From: Marisa cornuarietis
Lineage: Eukaryota; Mollusca; Gastropoda; Architaenioglossa; Ampullariidae
DNA length: 64,000 bases
Reading direction: 5' to 3'
Assembly (NCBI GenBank): GCA_004794655.1
Contig: SMMW01000041.1
Coordinates: forward strand, 372,001-436,000
The position numbers and the translations under genes are program-made. Below the pieces are notes generated by a model that made no database searches, was not told where the DNA came from, and saw only the letters and a list, made by a program, of their open reading frames with translations. Positions within the stretch are counted from its first letter, which is position 1. The number at the start of each line of letters is the position of its first letter. This document shows, piece by piece, positions 19,637 through 32,300 of the stretch.

Positions 19637-22600
19637 CCCCGCTTCCCGTTCCTGCCCTTTGCTGGCAGGCATCTGGGCGACTTTGGCGATGTAGTCTCCG
19701 AGTACAGTGAGAATATTGATACTGCCTTTATAATCTTGTCTAGCTATTGTAAAACTCCTCCACCTCTTTGTCTTCGTTTGTGGAAGTCTGAGCATATGTT
19801 TAGACAATGGTGACAATTGGGGGGGGGGGCCTGACAGAGACACTATGTAGATCAGCCGGCTGAATATTAATATACAGCTGATGATGGCTCTGACCTCTTC
19901 TATATGTACGAGGAAGCCCACACCATGATTGTGTCTCGTGTCCTCTCCACTGTACGAGAGCTTATGGCTTTCGTCCGCTGCTGTCTCCCCAAATCCAGGC
20001 CATCTGACCTCTTCCAGTCCCACAATGTCCCACGGGTATCGTTGAAGCTCATGGGTGTTGTTTTCCTTTGCCATACTGGTGTAACGTGCGGACGTACGTT
20101 CCTTTTCTCAATTTTATATATGCTTTTGGTTTCAGTAGTATATTTTTCGCTACCACCACCATAAAGCCTGCCGGTTGTTGATGATTCGAGGCTCTTCCGA
20201 CCCGGCATGGTGATTCTTTTCCGGCGAATATCAATAGTCCTGTCTCTAGGATTATACACATTTATAAAGAAATAGCGTCCATCTTTCTCTCCAAGTGAAC
20301 CGCAGCCGATAGAGTTCTGGGCTGGCCGGTCTTTTCGTCGTGGAAAGTATTTCTACGCCGATGCCGTGTTAGCATCACGATTTTCTCCAGGGGAAAATTT
20401 TCCCTCGCTAGATGGTGATAGAATAAGGAATAATAACATTCCCCGAGCAAGCGTAAGAAAAGATTTTTTATGTGATTAAAAAGTCATAGAAATAAAAACA
20501 AAGTCTATGGAATAACAACTTATGAACCTACTTCTCCATGCTCGAGGTCTGTGTCAACCGGTCCCTACACCAAGCAGTGCAAAAATGCAGGACCGGAACC
20601 GAGAAGACAACCACGCAGCTTTTCAAACTAATTAACCCCAAATTTGAAAACTTAAGATCTATAGAAAAACATTCTCGATCTGTATTTATGATAAAGAAAA
20701 TCATAAATTTCAAATAAAAACAGAAATAAAAACGTACTTTATGTATAAGATGAACCTACATCGCCAAGTTCGAGCTCTGTGTCTACCGCTCGTCACACCA
20801 AAGTGATGCCAAAAAAGTACGTTATTCATTTCAGTCTCTTACCAAATTCCGCCATCGCAGAAGAAGAAGAGGGCCGTTTTGACTGTTTCTTTTCATCAAC
20901 AAACACAAAGTCTTCATCGTCTATGGAGGAGTAGTCAATCCTCGATGGCCCGCTTCCACAGCCGTCATAATCATCGTCATCATCCTCATCATCGCCAGAT
21001 CCTTCTACCCTGCCCACCCACTCAGACGGTGGTCTCCACATGAGCTCTTGCTGGCTGCCCACGAGGACTCGTAATGTGTCCAGAAGCGAGAAAAGTTTCT
21101 GCACAGTGTGTGGACGATAAGAGAGGGCTTTTTAAAATTTTAATAACGCAAGTTCTTTTTTCATCCTTTTTATGTATTTATTTTACAATCACAACCACCA
21201 ATAATAATAATTCTTATTATTTATTGTGTCAGTGGGCAATGTGTTTAGCGATAACACATACAAGGGCCAGATATGAAATTTCTTTTTCAGATGTTGCCTG
21301 GAGTTTGTGTTATTTGCAGCTATGTTGACATTTCCGCCAGTCTTTTCAGTAGCTGTGCTGACACTTGGGCCTGTCTAATAAATAGTTGTGTTCACCAGTC
21401 TTGTATGCAGTATGCAGTTGTGTTGATATTTGCATTCAGCATTAAGTTCCAATGTCAAAAAAGCTTTGCCCCAAAACCTTGTGTGTCCTGTTACTTTCAC
21501 ACACAATTTAGTCATACATTCGACATTTACCCAAGAAAGACAGCTATGTTGGTATTAGTGTCAGTGATGTATGCAAATATGTTGATTTAGCATAATTGTT
21601 GTATGTGGAGGTGTTGACTCTCACGTTAATGGTTAATGTTGTATACATAAAGTTGGGAACGTGAAGGCGAGACACCACGTGATCCTACCTTTCCTTCGGT
21701 GGTCAAGCGGTCACGTATCACCGTCAGAAGAACGGCCTCTCGGGCACCCTCTCGCTTCGTCAGGATATGGCTGCTGCGTATGGCAGGTTGCAGCAGCCTG
21801 CGAAAAAGCAGAACTAAGTTTGGTGAGACAGGTTAAGGCACGTGAGAATGTTTAACCAAACTCAAGCAAAAGGTGAGACTGGTCTGGAGTTCGACTTTCA
21901 CCAGAGGTCTAGATATTCCTGCAGCTTTGATCACGATCGTTGTACATTATTTACACTAGCTGTACACTTCATATCTTGTTATGGTTTGATACGACTTAAC
22001 TGGCACATCTATAGCGGCTAGGTGTGAATTGTGTGTATGTTTATATTAGCGACTTGACACATCTAATTACAAATTGTCTTACAAAAGAGTTGCTTGAATC
22101 AACATGGTATTTTAAATATGCAGATAAAAAAGTGAAGTGGAGAAGAAAAAGAACAAAGTCTCAAATGTTCCCAGCATGTCAACTATCTAATACAGCGGGA
22201 GACATACACGTGAGTTTTTTCACCTTCTTGAATTTATGTTATTTGGGTAAACGGGGGACGTGGGTATGCAGTTCTCTAAATAGTGTCTAGAGAGATGAAC
22301 ACAACAGCATTATTCCTGGAAAAAAGTGAGGAACAAAGGCGAACAAGTTGTATCGTATTTATGGTTTTTTTTCGTGTACCTTACCTCTCGATCTGTGTCG
22401 CACGTTCCTCTTGCTGGCGTGCATGCTCACGCACGCGGTCGATGATCTGCAAAATCTGTCTTCGCTCGTCAGAAGTGACATCATTATCGAGGGGCCGTCT
22501 GCGGAGGGAGACTGGCGGCCCGACATTGTCCTCGTCCTGGCCCGCTGACAATCGTAGGAAATCTTGCACAACCTTGTAGCTGCCCTGGCAGTCAAACATC

Positions 22601-23291
22601 TCAGCCTTATTCAAGCAGTCAAGACGTAGTCTTTAGGACATATACTGTCAGAGATATGATTATATTTGGCAACTATTTTGGATCAATGTCGAATCAAAGA
22701 AATATGCCAAACGTAAGCACGTATTCAAGGTGTGTCTAGTTACACGTGCATGCCTTTAGAAGAACTTTTATTCTTGCCCTGACGGCAAGAAAAGAGTCAC
22801 ATATGCAACTCAATCCTCCATTACAAGCCAGAAAATCGTTTTGTGGGCTACCTGGAAATTGTGGTACTAGCACACTCCAAACGTCCTGCATGCATGATGC
22901 TGACAAGTTCATCATCTTGATAATCGACACCTCTTGAAACGAAACATTACTTGCACCGAGCTATACAAGCTCTGCTACTGTCAGAACACGGTGCTGTACT
23001 AAGCCATCGAGTAGTTCAGACGTTACTTTTATCTATCTTATCGTCTCAGGGACCACTCACCAGGCTGCTTACGACAATGGAACAGTGAAAACGATAGTCT
23101 TGTCTACACCTTGCGAGCAGTCGGAACGTTATCTCGATCACTAGTGAGAACATTACTATGGAAGGACAATTGCCGTAAAACTTACCAAAGAGCCATCGTT
23201 GCCATCTTTGTTATTTATTAGTGACAAGCTTCCTTTCCTCGATCACAATGTAACTTAGAAATCAGAAGTTACAACTTTACTCAGTAGTTAC

Positions 23292-23361
<70 letters not shown>

Positions 23362-26300
23362 TACTATGAATTATTCGTACCGATCTTCTAATACTGTTTC
23401 CAACGTCTCAATGGTGATCTGCCCATTATGCATCCTTCCGTCAAACCCACTATCCAAAAACAAAAACAAACAAAAAAAAACCACGCTTCCATTTTTATCT
23501 CTGCGCCAGCACGTATTCTTGGCACAAAAAACCCTTTCAGGTACAAGTTCCCAGATGAAGAAAGTTTCGTTCGCCTACGGCCAATCTGTGATCAGGATAA
23601 GTGCCTGTGATGCTTTACCCTGTAGTCTTGGCCGCCCTTAGCCAGATGATCGTCGGCCTTCACTAGCAGGTTCCTTGCGATTAGAAGGTCGTTGCGTCTC
23701 TCGCCCAGCATGACCTGCGCAGAAATGACTGACCGTCATCAACTCCTGTCGCAGATCATCTGCTGTTGAAGATCTCTCTCTGTCTCTCTTACACAAGCAT
23801 GCAATCACTTTTAGCTGGCACCTGAAAATATATCCTTGTACTGTCTCTAGCAAACGTGTCGTCTGTGGAGTGTCGAACAGTTAAATTGTCTCTAAACTGA
23901 AACTGAACAAGATCGGGCATGCTCCTGGTCCCTATGGGAAAGGCCTGTGCAGTAATTTGCTTGAGATGGTGTCAACAGACTAGAGGTGCCATCAACATCA
24001 TAATTACCTTACAAGACAAAATAAAGTTTTAACATCTTAGCATAAACTAAATAGTTAATAGCTTTAGCATCAGTTATCTTTCATCTTCAGTCTTCACCAG
24101 TGGACTTATGGTTCTCATGTAAATCTCCTGATTAAAAATGGACACATTACAGCCATCTTGCTCAAACAGTTTTTTATGATTTTTTTTAAAGTATCGCGAA
24201 ATACTTACATCATTCCGCTTGCCGTTGCGCATGCGCGTAGCGTAGTTGAGTTCATTTCTGAGTTTATGGTTTGTCATGTTCACGTAATAAACTACAGCTC
24301 GTAGTGAGTTGGGTGCGTGATTGTCTTGTAACTTCTTCCTTATCTGTCGTAATCTGACCTGTATCTTTTGCTGTTGCCTGATTTAAACAAACAGAAACAT
24401 GATTTGCATTGTGTCATTTTCTCGCGTGAAAAAAGATTAGTTAGCAAGAAAACATTCAATCCCTTTTGTGAATCATGATAAAGCTACTTACCACGCATAT
24501 CGTGTACGAATTACGAAATACAAGTTGCAATATGAATGCGACTAAGTTTTCTTCTAAAACGACCTTGTTCATCCATTTTTTCATACTAGATGTGGATATA
24601 TATATATATATTTGTGGGAGGAGTGGGCGGATGCCCAGATCTATGTAGTATGAATGCATAGAAACTGGTCATTGGCTTAACTAACAGATACCCTCTTTCA
24701 TGGTCATTATGGTCAGGAAAATAATCTCCACTAAAAGAAAACATTAAAAATAAATCAATTACCACTACTATCAGGGGCTGTAGTTAGGCAGCAATGGTAA
24801 GTCGTTGTCCCGCCGCTAAACATAGAAAATTAAGGGCTTGTCTTCGTAGATGAGAACGGTGTCCAGAATCCGGGGGGTCTTTACCCAAACTAATATTTTG
24901 GCACCAGTTTATAACTACGGTGCTAAGTGTAAGGCAACATCCGCGCGTTCTGAAACAAGACGCTTTCTCTTGATTTCTCCATGTCGCCCCGGGGTAACGA
25001 CTACCCTCGCTTCATAACTACGGCTCCAATAGTCAAAAACAATTAGCGTCACTGAAACATATTATCATCAAGGTAGCACATTCTAAGCCAAGAGAAGGCC
25101 CCTCGCCCACCCCCGCCTGCCTTTTATAGTTCTGTATGTCGCGCAGCATCTGCTGTGCACTCCTGTCCTCGGAGTATGCTTTGCTGATGAAGTTGTAGAG
25201 GGAAGGGAGGTTCATCTCGGGGCGCGATAAGGACCTGGTGGTGGGGCCTGTCAATCGCCCGCGATGGGCCCGTATGTAGATGTCTTTCGTCAGCAGAGTC
25301 GCTCTCAGGACGGCATCTAATTAAAAAAAAAAACTCGCTGTGCTAAGGACAGTAATCCCTTCTACATCGGTCACGAACGTTGTTTACAATAATTGAGAAC
25401 AGAGCACACACACACACACACGATCTCTCACAACTCCCCCTCTTTCTTTCACACACACACACACACTCTCTCTTTCTCTCACACACAAACATATAACAGA
25501 GAGAGAGAGCCCATCCTTCAGATTCCAAAAACAGGGAAAGACTAATAAAAGTATGATAGTATGAAGAAAGGTCGTACCGTTGGGAGATTGCTAGACATGC
25601 ATACTGTTATATTATTGCCAGAGATTTGATATGTTAAATTCTTTTTTGTTAGTGTTTATTTATTTTTCGAACGCTGAGTTGTGTTTCACAGTGATGAGGC
25701 ATACAATGAAACCCATTTTAGACAGGATGCTACAGTTTAGTAAGCTGCGTCGCTACCCGTGACTATCTCCCTCAGCTGCTGCTACTCGACCTCACCGTAA
25801 GCTACGTCGCTAGCCTTGGCTATCTCCCTCAGCTGCTCTCGTACGCCCATCATGATGACGTAGCGCGTGCCGTTGAACACGTAATCGTTGTCGTTGTGGA
25901 CGTAATGCATCTGATTGCTAACCACACCCATCACGCGGTTTATAGACTCTAGTAAAGATCTTGAGATCTCGCCCAGTTTGGGAGACATTCTTCGTTCCTT
26001 GGAAAAAAGAAAAACAAAACATGATTGGGGTTGATTAATAATAATTATTGACATTCACTGCTTGGGTGATTGGCTACCTGGCTTGCTGTCTGACAAAAGA
26101 CACAGATGGGAAAGTTTAAACATTTTCTTAATAGTCGTATATGACGAGCTGGCACTGTTTATTTGATAAACTTTTTAACTAATGCCAAATAATGCCAAGT
26201 TGTGCCAACAGATTTTTCATCGAAAAGCGATTCTCTTCAATTGCCATTTTAGTGGTGGCATATAGCTCTTCTCGGATTTATAACAGGACAAAATGAATTT

Positions 26301-29300
26301 CTTCTTATCATTTGTAGTTTATCAGTGCCACACCTAATTATCTTTCAGCTGCATACTCTAGAAACTTCCAGAAAGACATCATCAAGCGCACCGTAATACT
26401 GGCTATAATTTCAGATCAGCATCCAAAAATAGCCTAGATTCATGCGTATAATTATGAATATCTTTATCATATTATGAATATTTACAACGGACCTAGGGAT
26501 AAAGAAGTTCATGGTGTTTACCACGAGGCTACATACATAACGACACACACGGCAAACATGAGCACACTCACAAATAAATCAATAAATTAATTACACCCAT
26601 ACACCAGACAGTTCTGTCCAACTGATCAAGCATCCAACCCATAGTACATATATTGAATCGTAAATAGCTGCCGGGAAAAAAGTGTCACAGTCGAGGCCAT
26701 TACATGTGTCAGAAAACGGTAAACTGTTCCAGAGATGACAAAAAAAGATCTCTGTCCTGAAGTTTCCCTCATATACTGTGACTCAATGCACAAATGCCAC
26801 AGTCAGTGAAGAAACTGGTGTAAACATCCCGTGTTCAGAAGAACAGACAGAGAAGCACCGCTTTAGTTCCAGAGCAGAAGTTCAGGCTCCCACGCAGGAA
26901 GCACACAGTCTTTTCTGGAAATAAGTTCTCTCATCTGATGCAGAAAGTCCGAGAGAAAGCTAGGACGCGGTGAATAGTCTAGCAATGGACATCAACCCAT
27001 TCATTCTGGAATCCCTGGGAACGAGACAGCCGATCAGCTTGGCAAAATTTAGATCAGGAGGACAGAAACCAGATATAAGTATCAGTTTCCATGAGAAACC
27101 CTACCATTTTTTTTAACACTGACAACAGGTAGTGATCCTACAACTATGTACAGGTCACTGCCGACTGATGCTTGCGTGTTTAAGAAGATAATCTGAATCC
27201 CTGTCCAACCTGTGTCTGGGCCTAGAAGACCAAACGCCTGATCCTCCAGAAATGCCCTCACACAAGACATACAGAGTCACAAGACCGACAGGCACTCCAC
27301 TCCAAAAAAGCTCTATGGGAGCAAAACGGACTTGGAGGACACTGCCTCATTCGCCCTGAAGGGTGGCCTGAAAGTGTACCTTAATGCACACTTATAAATA
27401 TATCAGCTGCATACTTACTAGTCTATCAGCGGCAGCGGGACGCCTGGGAAAGTCTCCAGCATACTCCGCCATGTCCGAAAGATCCCCTTCCTGCCAATGG
27501 GTATCTTTCCCTTTCGGTTGTTGTCCACTCTGGTCTTTAGACAAACGGGCATTCTTCCCTTGCTCAGCCGTTCTGTTGGTCTTCACATCTGTGCTGACTT
27601 TAGACGAAAACGACTTGCCTTTGGAGCCTTTTCCCCTCTGAGAAGAAACGACTTTTGAATTATCGTCAAGACTTTTCTCTGATTTTGTCGGGCCAGAAGA
27701 CCTCGCTTCATGCTTATCTTGCGAATCTTTGGAGTTGTCATTCTTTTTTTTACCTGTCCGCTTCTGGTCTTTGTGACGCCCGTGAACACTTTCCCTTTTT
27801 TGTTCGGTTTGAGCAGGTCCGGAGTTTATCTGCGCGTTGCTTCTGTCATTGTCTTTGCTTCTAACTGCTGTCTCCAGATGTAATTGCTGGTGCCAAAGAA
27901 CGGTTGAATCCACGCTCGTTGGTTTATTCGTGTTGCCGGCGCTGGACAAAACACTCTCATGTCTTTGTGCCCTACGATCGAGTCCCTCCTTCTGGCGCCT
28001 TAGCTCTCCTCGAAGTGAATGACCACCACGTTGTAACTTCGACGACCCAGAAGACGACATCTGATCTGACTTAGGCGTTGACGATGATAAATGTGAGTAA
28101 CTCTGTTCCTGGGCAGACAACTCTACTGCACTTGCGTGCGCTATGCGTCCGTCCACATGAAGTTTCCTGTGTGACTTGGGTGCAAGACCTTTGGATTCTT
28201 CGGCTGCCCGGATAGAAGCACTGGAAGGATCCGTATCCGAGGCAGGGTCGTGTCTGGTTATCGCCCGAGAAACTCCGTGTTTCCCCAAAGACTGGTGATC
28301 CTTAATGTTGCCTTGGGAACGGCTGCTGATGTATTGTGGGACTGGCGACACCGGCTTGCGGTGCTCACTGTCTCCCTGCTTTGCCTGAAGTCCATCTTGG
28401 TTTTGTGGATTCACGGCGTTAGTATGTTTTCTCCGCGCTTTGTCTGACACATGGATGTTGATGGTTGGTGCCCGTATGCAGTCTGAAACAGGTGGTGTGA
28501 ACGTCAGAAGTGTTAATTAATGTCATTGCAAGTCAAGTTTCTTACTAAACGCAATATTTGCTAAAGAACATTTAGTTATTGCTTGACATTGTATTCTGCT
28601 GAATGCCACTGTGTATGGCTAATAAGGACCCAGCATGCAAAATGCTTAATTTGGAGAGTGCTAACTGAGTTGGAAGACAGACAGTTAGGCAGACTATTTC
28701 ACGTAATATTTGTCCCTTTCAAGACAGAAAATGCATCGGTTGCCTGAGTAGTCGCCAAAAGAGGCCAAAACTGATTTAGAGATCTGTAATGTCTCATTGG
28801 CTGGAGAAATCTGTGTGTCCTTGCATCATCAGTTGCCTACACTCGCATCTCACTCTGCAGCTCAAATGCACTTGTAACAAGACCAGTTCTTACTTTGCAT
28901 AGATCACAAAACATCGCCTATAGGTTAGACCGTATAAAATATTCAGCGCTCAGTGCAAGGAAACCAATGATGGTAACTACACAAATACTTTAACGATACT
29001 TGAGAAGATAACCCCTCCTATCTGATTGTAATTCAAGTCAGAAACACCAGTACTAACTTCTCATAGCGGAGTTTTGTATTCTACGTATTCACGCAAAAAG
29101 GACATAATTTATTGTCAAGATAGGAAAAAAGATATCGAAGACACCAGGGAAGGCACCCACCTAGTGTTTTCCTCAGAAAAAGATTTTAAAACAAAAGAAG
29201 TACGATATAAAAGTACCCTGCAAAGAACTGCTCGTCAAAGACAGTACAACACATGCACAGTCACATGTAATGTTCAGAGCTGAAACTTATTATGTCTCTG

Positions 29301-32300
29301 TACACAATAGACAGTCACACTCATCAAATGAACTTGTATATACTGGGCATCACTTATGCAAGAAGCAGCATAACAGAGTAACATGCACGCAAATAAAAAA
29401 CAGCAATAGAGAGAGAGCAAGCTAAACTGAGTTCATTACTGAATAGGCAAGCCATAGGCCCCTTTTAAAAGGGACTGTGAGGAAATAAAAATCAGACACA
29501 AGGTATATATATATATCAATGAATTTAGAGCTAAGCAGGAACAGCAAGCTTAACAAGCAATAGGAATACGACTTTATAAAGAGAGAGAGAATACGAAATC
29601 GACTCTCATTAGGCCCTCCGTTTGAATGTGTTTATAAACGCGTGTGTGAAAACATGATTAGTCGGTCGCTAGCCTTATCTACTCATTGTGCTTATCCAAA
29701 GGAAAACGTGAAAATGTGTCGCTTGTAATGGTTTCACATACAGAAACTGGTCCCATGAGAAAGAAACGACAGGCGGGCAAAAGCGGTAAGGGGGAGGAAC
29801 AGTCTCTAGATATGGGGTGAGGTGACGCAAGAGACGGTACAGAAAGTAGGGAGGCGGGGGGTACACGAGACAAAAAAAAAACGCGTCACTCCACGCGACA
29901 TTATACGAGACCGTTGACTGGTCCCTTGGTGATCAGGCCATCTCCTCTCACGTCTGTTCCTATTTCAGACCATGTTCCCTGCCACCACCACACACACACA
30001 TATATATATATAGATGCGCACGGACACACGCAAACACACAAGTACAGAAAGATACTCGCACGCACACACGCATACAAATAAACTCGAACACACACACACA
30101 CACGCACCTGTACACAAACGTCAGCTTGTCACCAGGCATACCAGGGTGTGCCAACATTGTAAATGCCTTGTCACATAGCGCTACATACTTGTTATCTTCT
30201 ACATGCGAGGACGTGACGCTTCGCTGACATTTAAGTTGAATGACTTAATTAACTTCTTCTTGAAGCTTCTGTAGCTTTACTGTAACAAGCGATTCTTCCT
30301 TGTCAATGACCGATGTATTTCAAAGAACATTCTTTCTTCCTCTTTCCACTGCAAGGTCCGTGGACAGTGAGATATTAGACCGTGGCTTTACATCTCGGAG
30401 TCATATCTCGAGGTTCTGGAATTTCTCTCTGGACGTTGCACGTGGTTACAGGACAAGACTAGTCTATTAAAACACCAACAAACATGGTGTAGTTCCTTTT
30501 GTTAATCATAAAGTTTCATGCACACCACTCTCAAGTATAGGAACAGTACTGTTTGCGACCTGTTTATCCAAGCGATAAAACTGTAAATAGTCATTAAAAT
30601 TAGTTGTAAAAAATTGAGAGGAGGTGGCAGGACATTGGGTCTGTGGGTGGGGGGGTGGGAAACCTTCACTAGACGGTTAAAAGTCTTTTCCCAACATTGG
30701 CAAGCCAGTTGACCTAGTTTCACTTCGCGGGTCTCGGGGGGTGTTTAGAGAAGGAAACAAAGCGAAAGGAGAGAGAGAGCGCGCGAAAAAAAACGTGAGA
30801 GCGTGAGGTCAGTGACGTTTCGATTACTGGACTTGATTGGAGCGACAGACATCAAAGCATGACTTTCTTACGCGATAAGGTGGTCTGTGCAACTGCAGAC
30901 TTGCATTTTGTTGGCGATTGCATTCTCCACTTCCTCCTTCACTTTCTCTCTCCACATGCACGCACGCAAACAGATACAGAGAGAGAGAGAGAAGTTCGCT
31001 TCGAAGTCCTTGTAAGTTGCTCAGGCAGATTCCACCTCGTAATGACCAGGTTGCACGCTGTCGGTTTCCAAAGCGATTACAGACTCGCATAAAATCGTAA
31101 GAAGCTGTTACAAAACGTCTTTCAGTCTCGCATAAAACTGCAAGAATCTGTTTCAGACGTGAAAGGTCGCTGACATGCGCTCATGGCGATGGCAAATCAA
31201 CCGTGAATTGTCAGAGCTGTTTTCTCTGATTCTGCCCATCTTAGGGGAAGTGGGTGGGGAGAGGTCTGACAGATGACTGCATTATTATTTTCAGCCCTAC
31301 CTGATGTCTACCCTGAATCTAATTCCTTCACTGTATTCCTGTTTTGTTGTCGTCATGGTCGTTGTTTTCCATGTAAATATACTCTGTATATTACATCCAC
31401 CATTTCAATCCTACCTTTGACAAGTTCTGAGTCATTTCTTTCAAAGCCATTGCCTCATCTTATATTCTTCATGGACATTCTGTTCTTTCATGGATATTTC
31501 TATTGTTTGCAGCCTTACCTGTGACATATCTCTGGAGTCGCTTTCTTCACGGTCATTGTATTCTAGTTTTACCATTTTCATGGTCGTTGAAGTCTTGTTT
31601 TGTCATCTTCGTGGTCATTATTTTCCGCCGTGTATATTACCAACATCCGTCTTTTACCTGCGACATATGTCCTGAGTTGTTTCCTTCACAGTCATTGCCT
31701 TTAATCTTCATGGTCATTATATTTTGTTCATGGTTGTTCATGCTTCTTCCTTGTCTCGTCATAATCGCTGCTCGGCCATGTTCCCCCTGCAGCTTGTCCT
31801 CTTAACGACTGTTACTTTCGCCTTGTCTCGTTATCGCCCATCATTTCCGATGTTTGGTTTTGTCTCCCTCGAGGACATTACGGGCTGTCAAATTAGATTT
31901 TTTTTTTTTTTTGCAGCACAGCGCTGGTGTAAAAACTTTTCGTTATCTATGTGGGTGACCAGACCAGCTGTGTACAGGGTGCACTTGCAGCTTAAAGCGC
32001 ATCCATGAAAACGTTTGTGTCCTCAAAAGTCGGGCAGAAAAGTTTAAAACCCGATGACATGCTGAAGAAGGATTAAAGGACTGTTGTATGTTATATTCTC
32101 GGCATTTCTTGCTTGGTCGCTTGCTCTTCGACCTTTTTGTTACCTGGCACTGCGTGTCTTTCGTAGACTGGCTGTAGCAATCAAACCACCATTGACTAAA
32201 GGACATTGACTAAACACATAATCAAATATGTCACTGTGTCTGGTGAAAAGGGCCCTCAAGAAAAAATTGCCATAGTCATATGCCCCCATAGTCACATCAG

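Noticed and set aside
22736..22930. Possible extra laminin-like exon (DVWSVLVPQFP, 34 nt between an AG and a GT)
   Set aside because: Too short and would leave the wrong phase; the acceptor before 22605 gives a consistent phase without it.
23294..23359. Short regular repeats as a CRISPR-like array
   Set aside because: A pure dinucleotide microsatellite without spacers, in a eukaryotic intron.
27392..28450. The 352-codon ORF as an independent intronless gene
   Set aside because: It has no ATG at its start (GTG), and clear acceptor (28484) and donor (27418) sites bound it in phases that match its neighbours.
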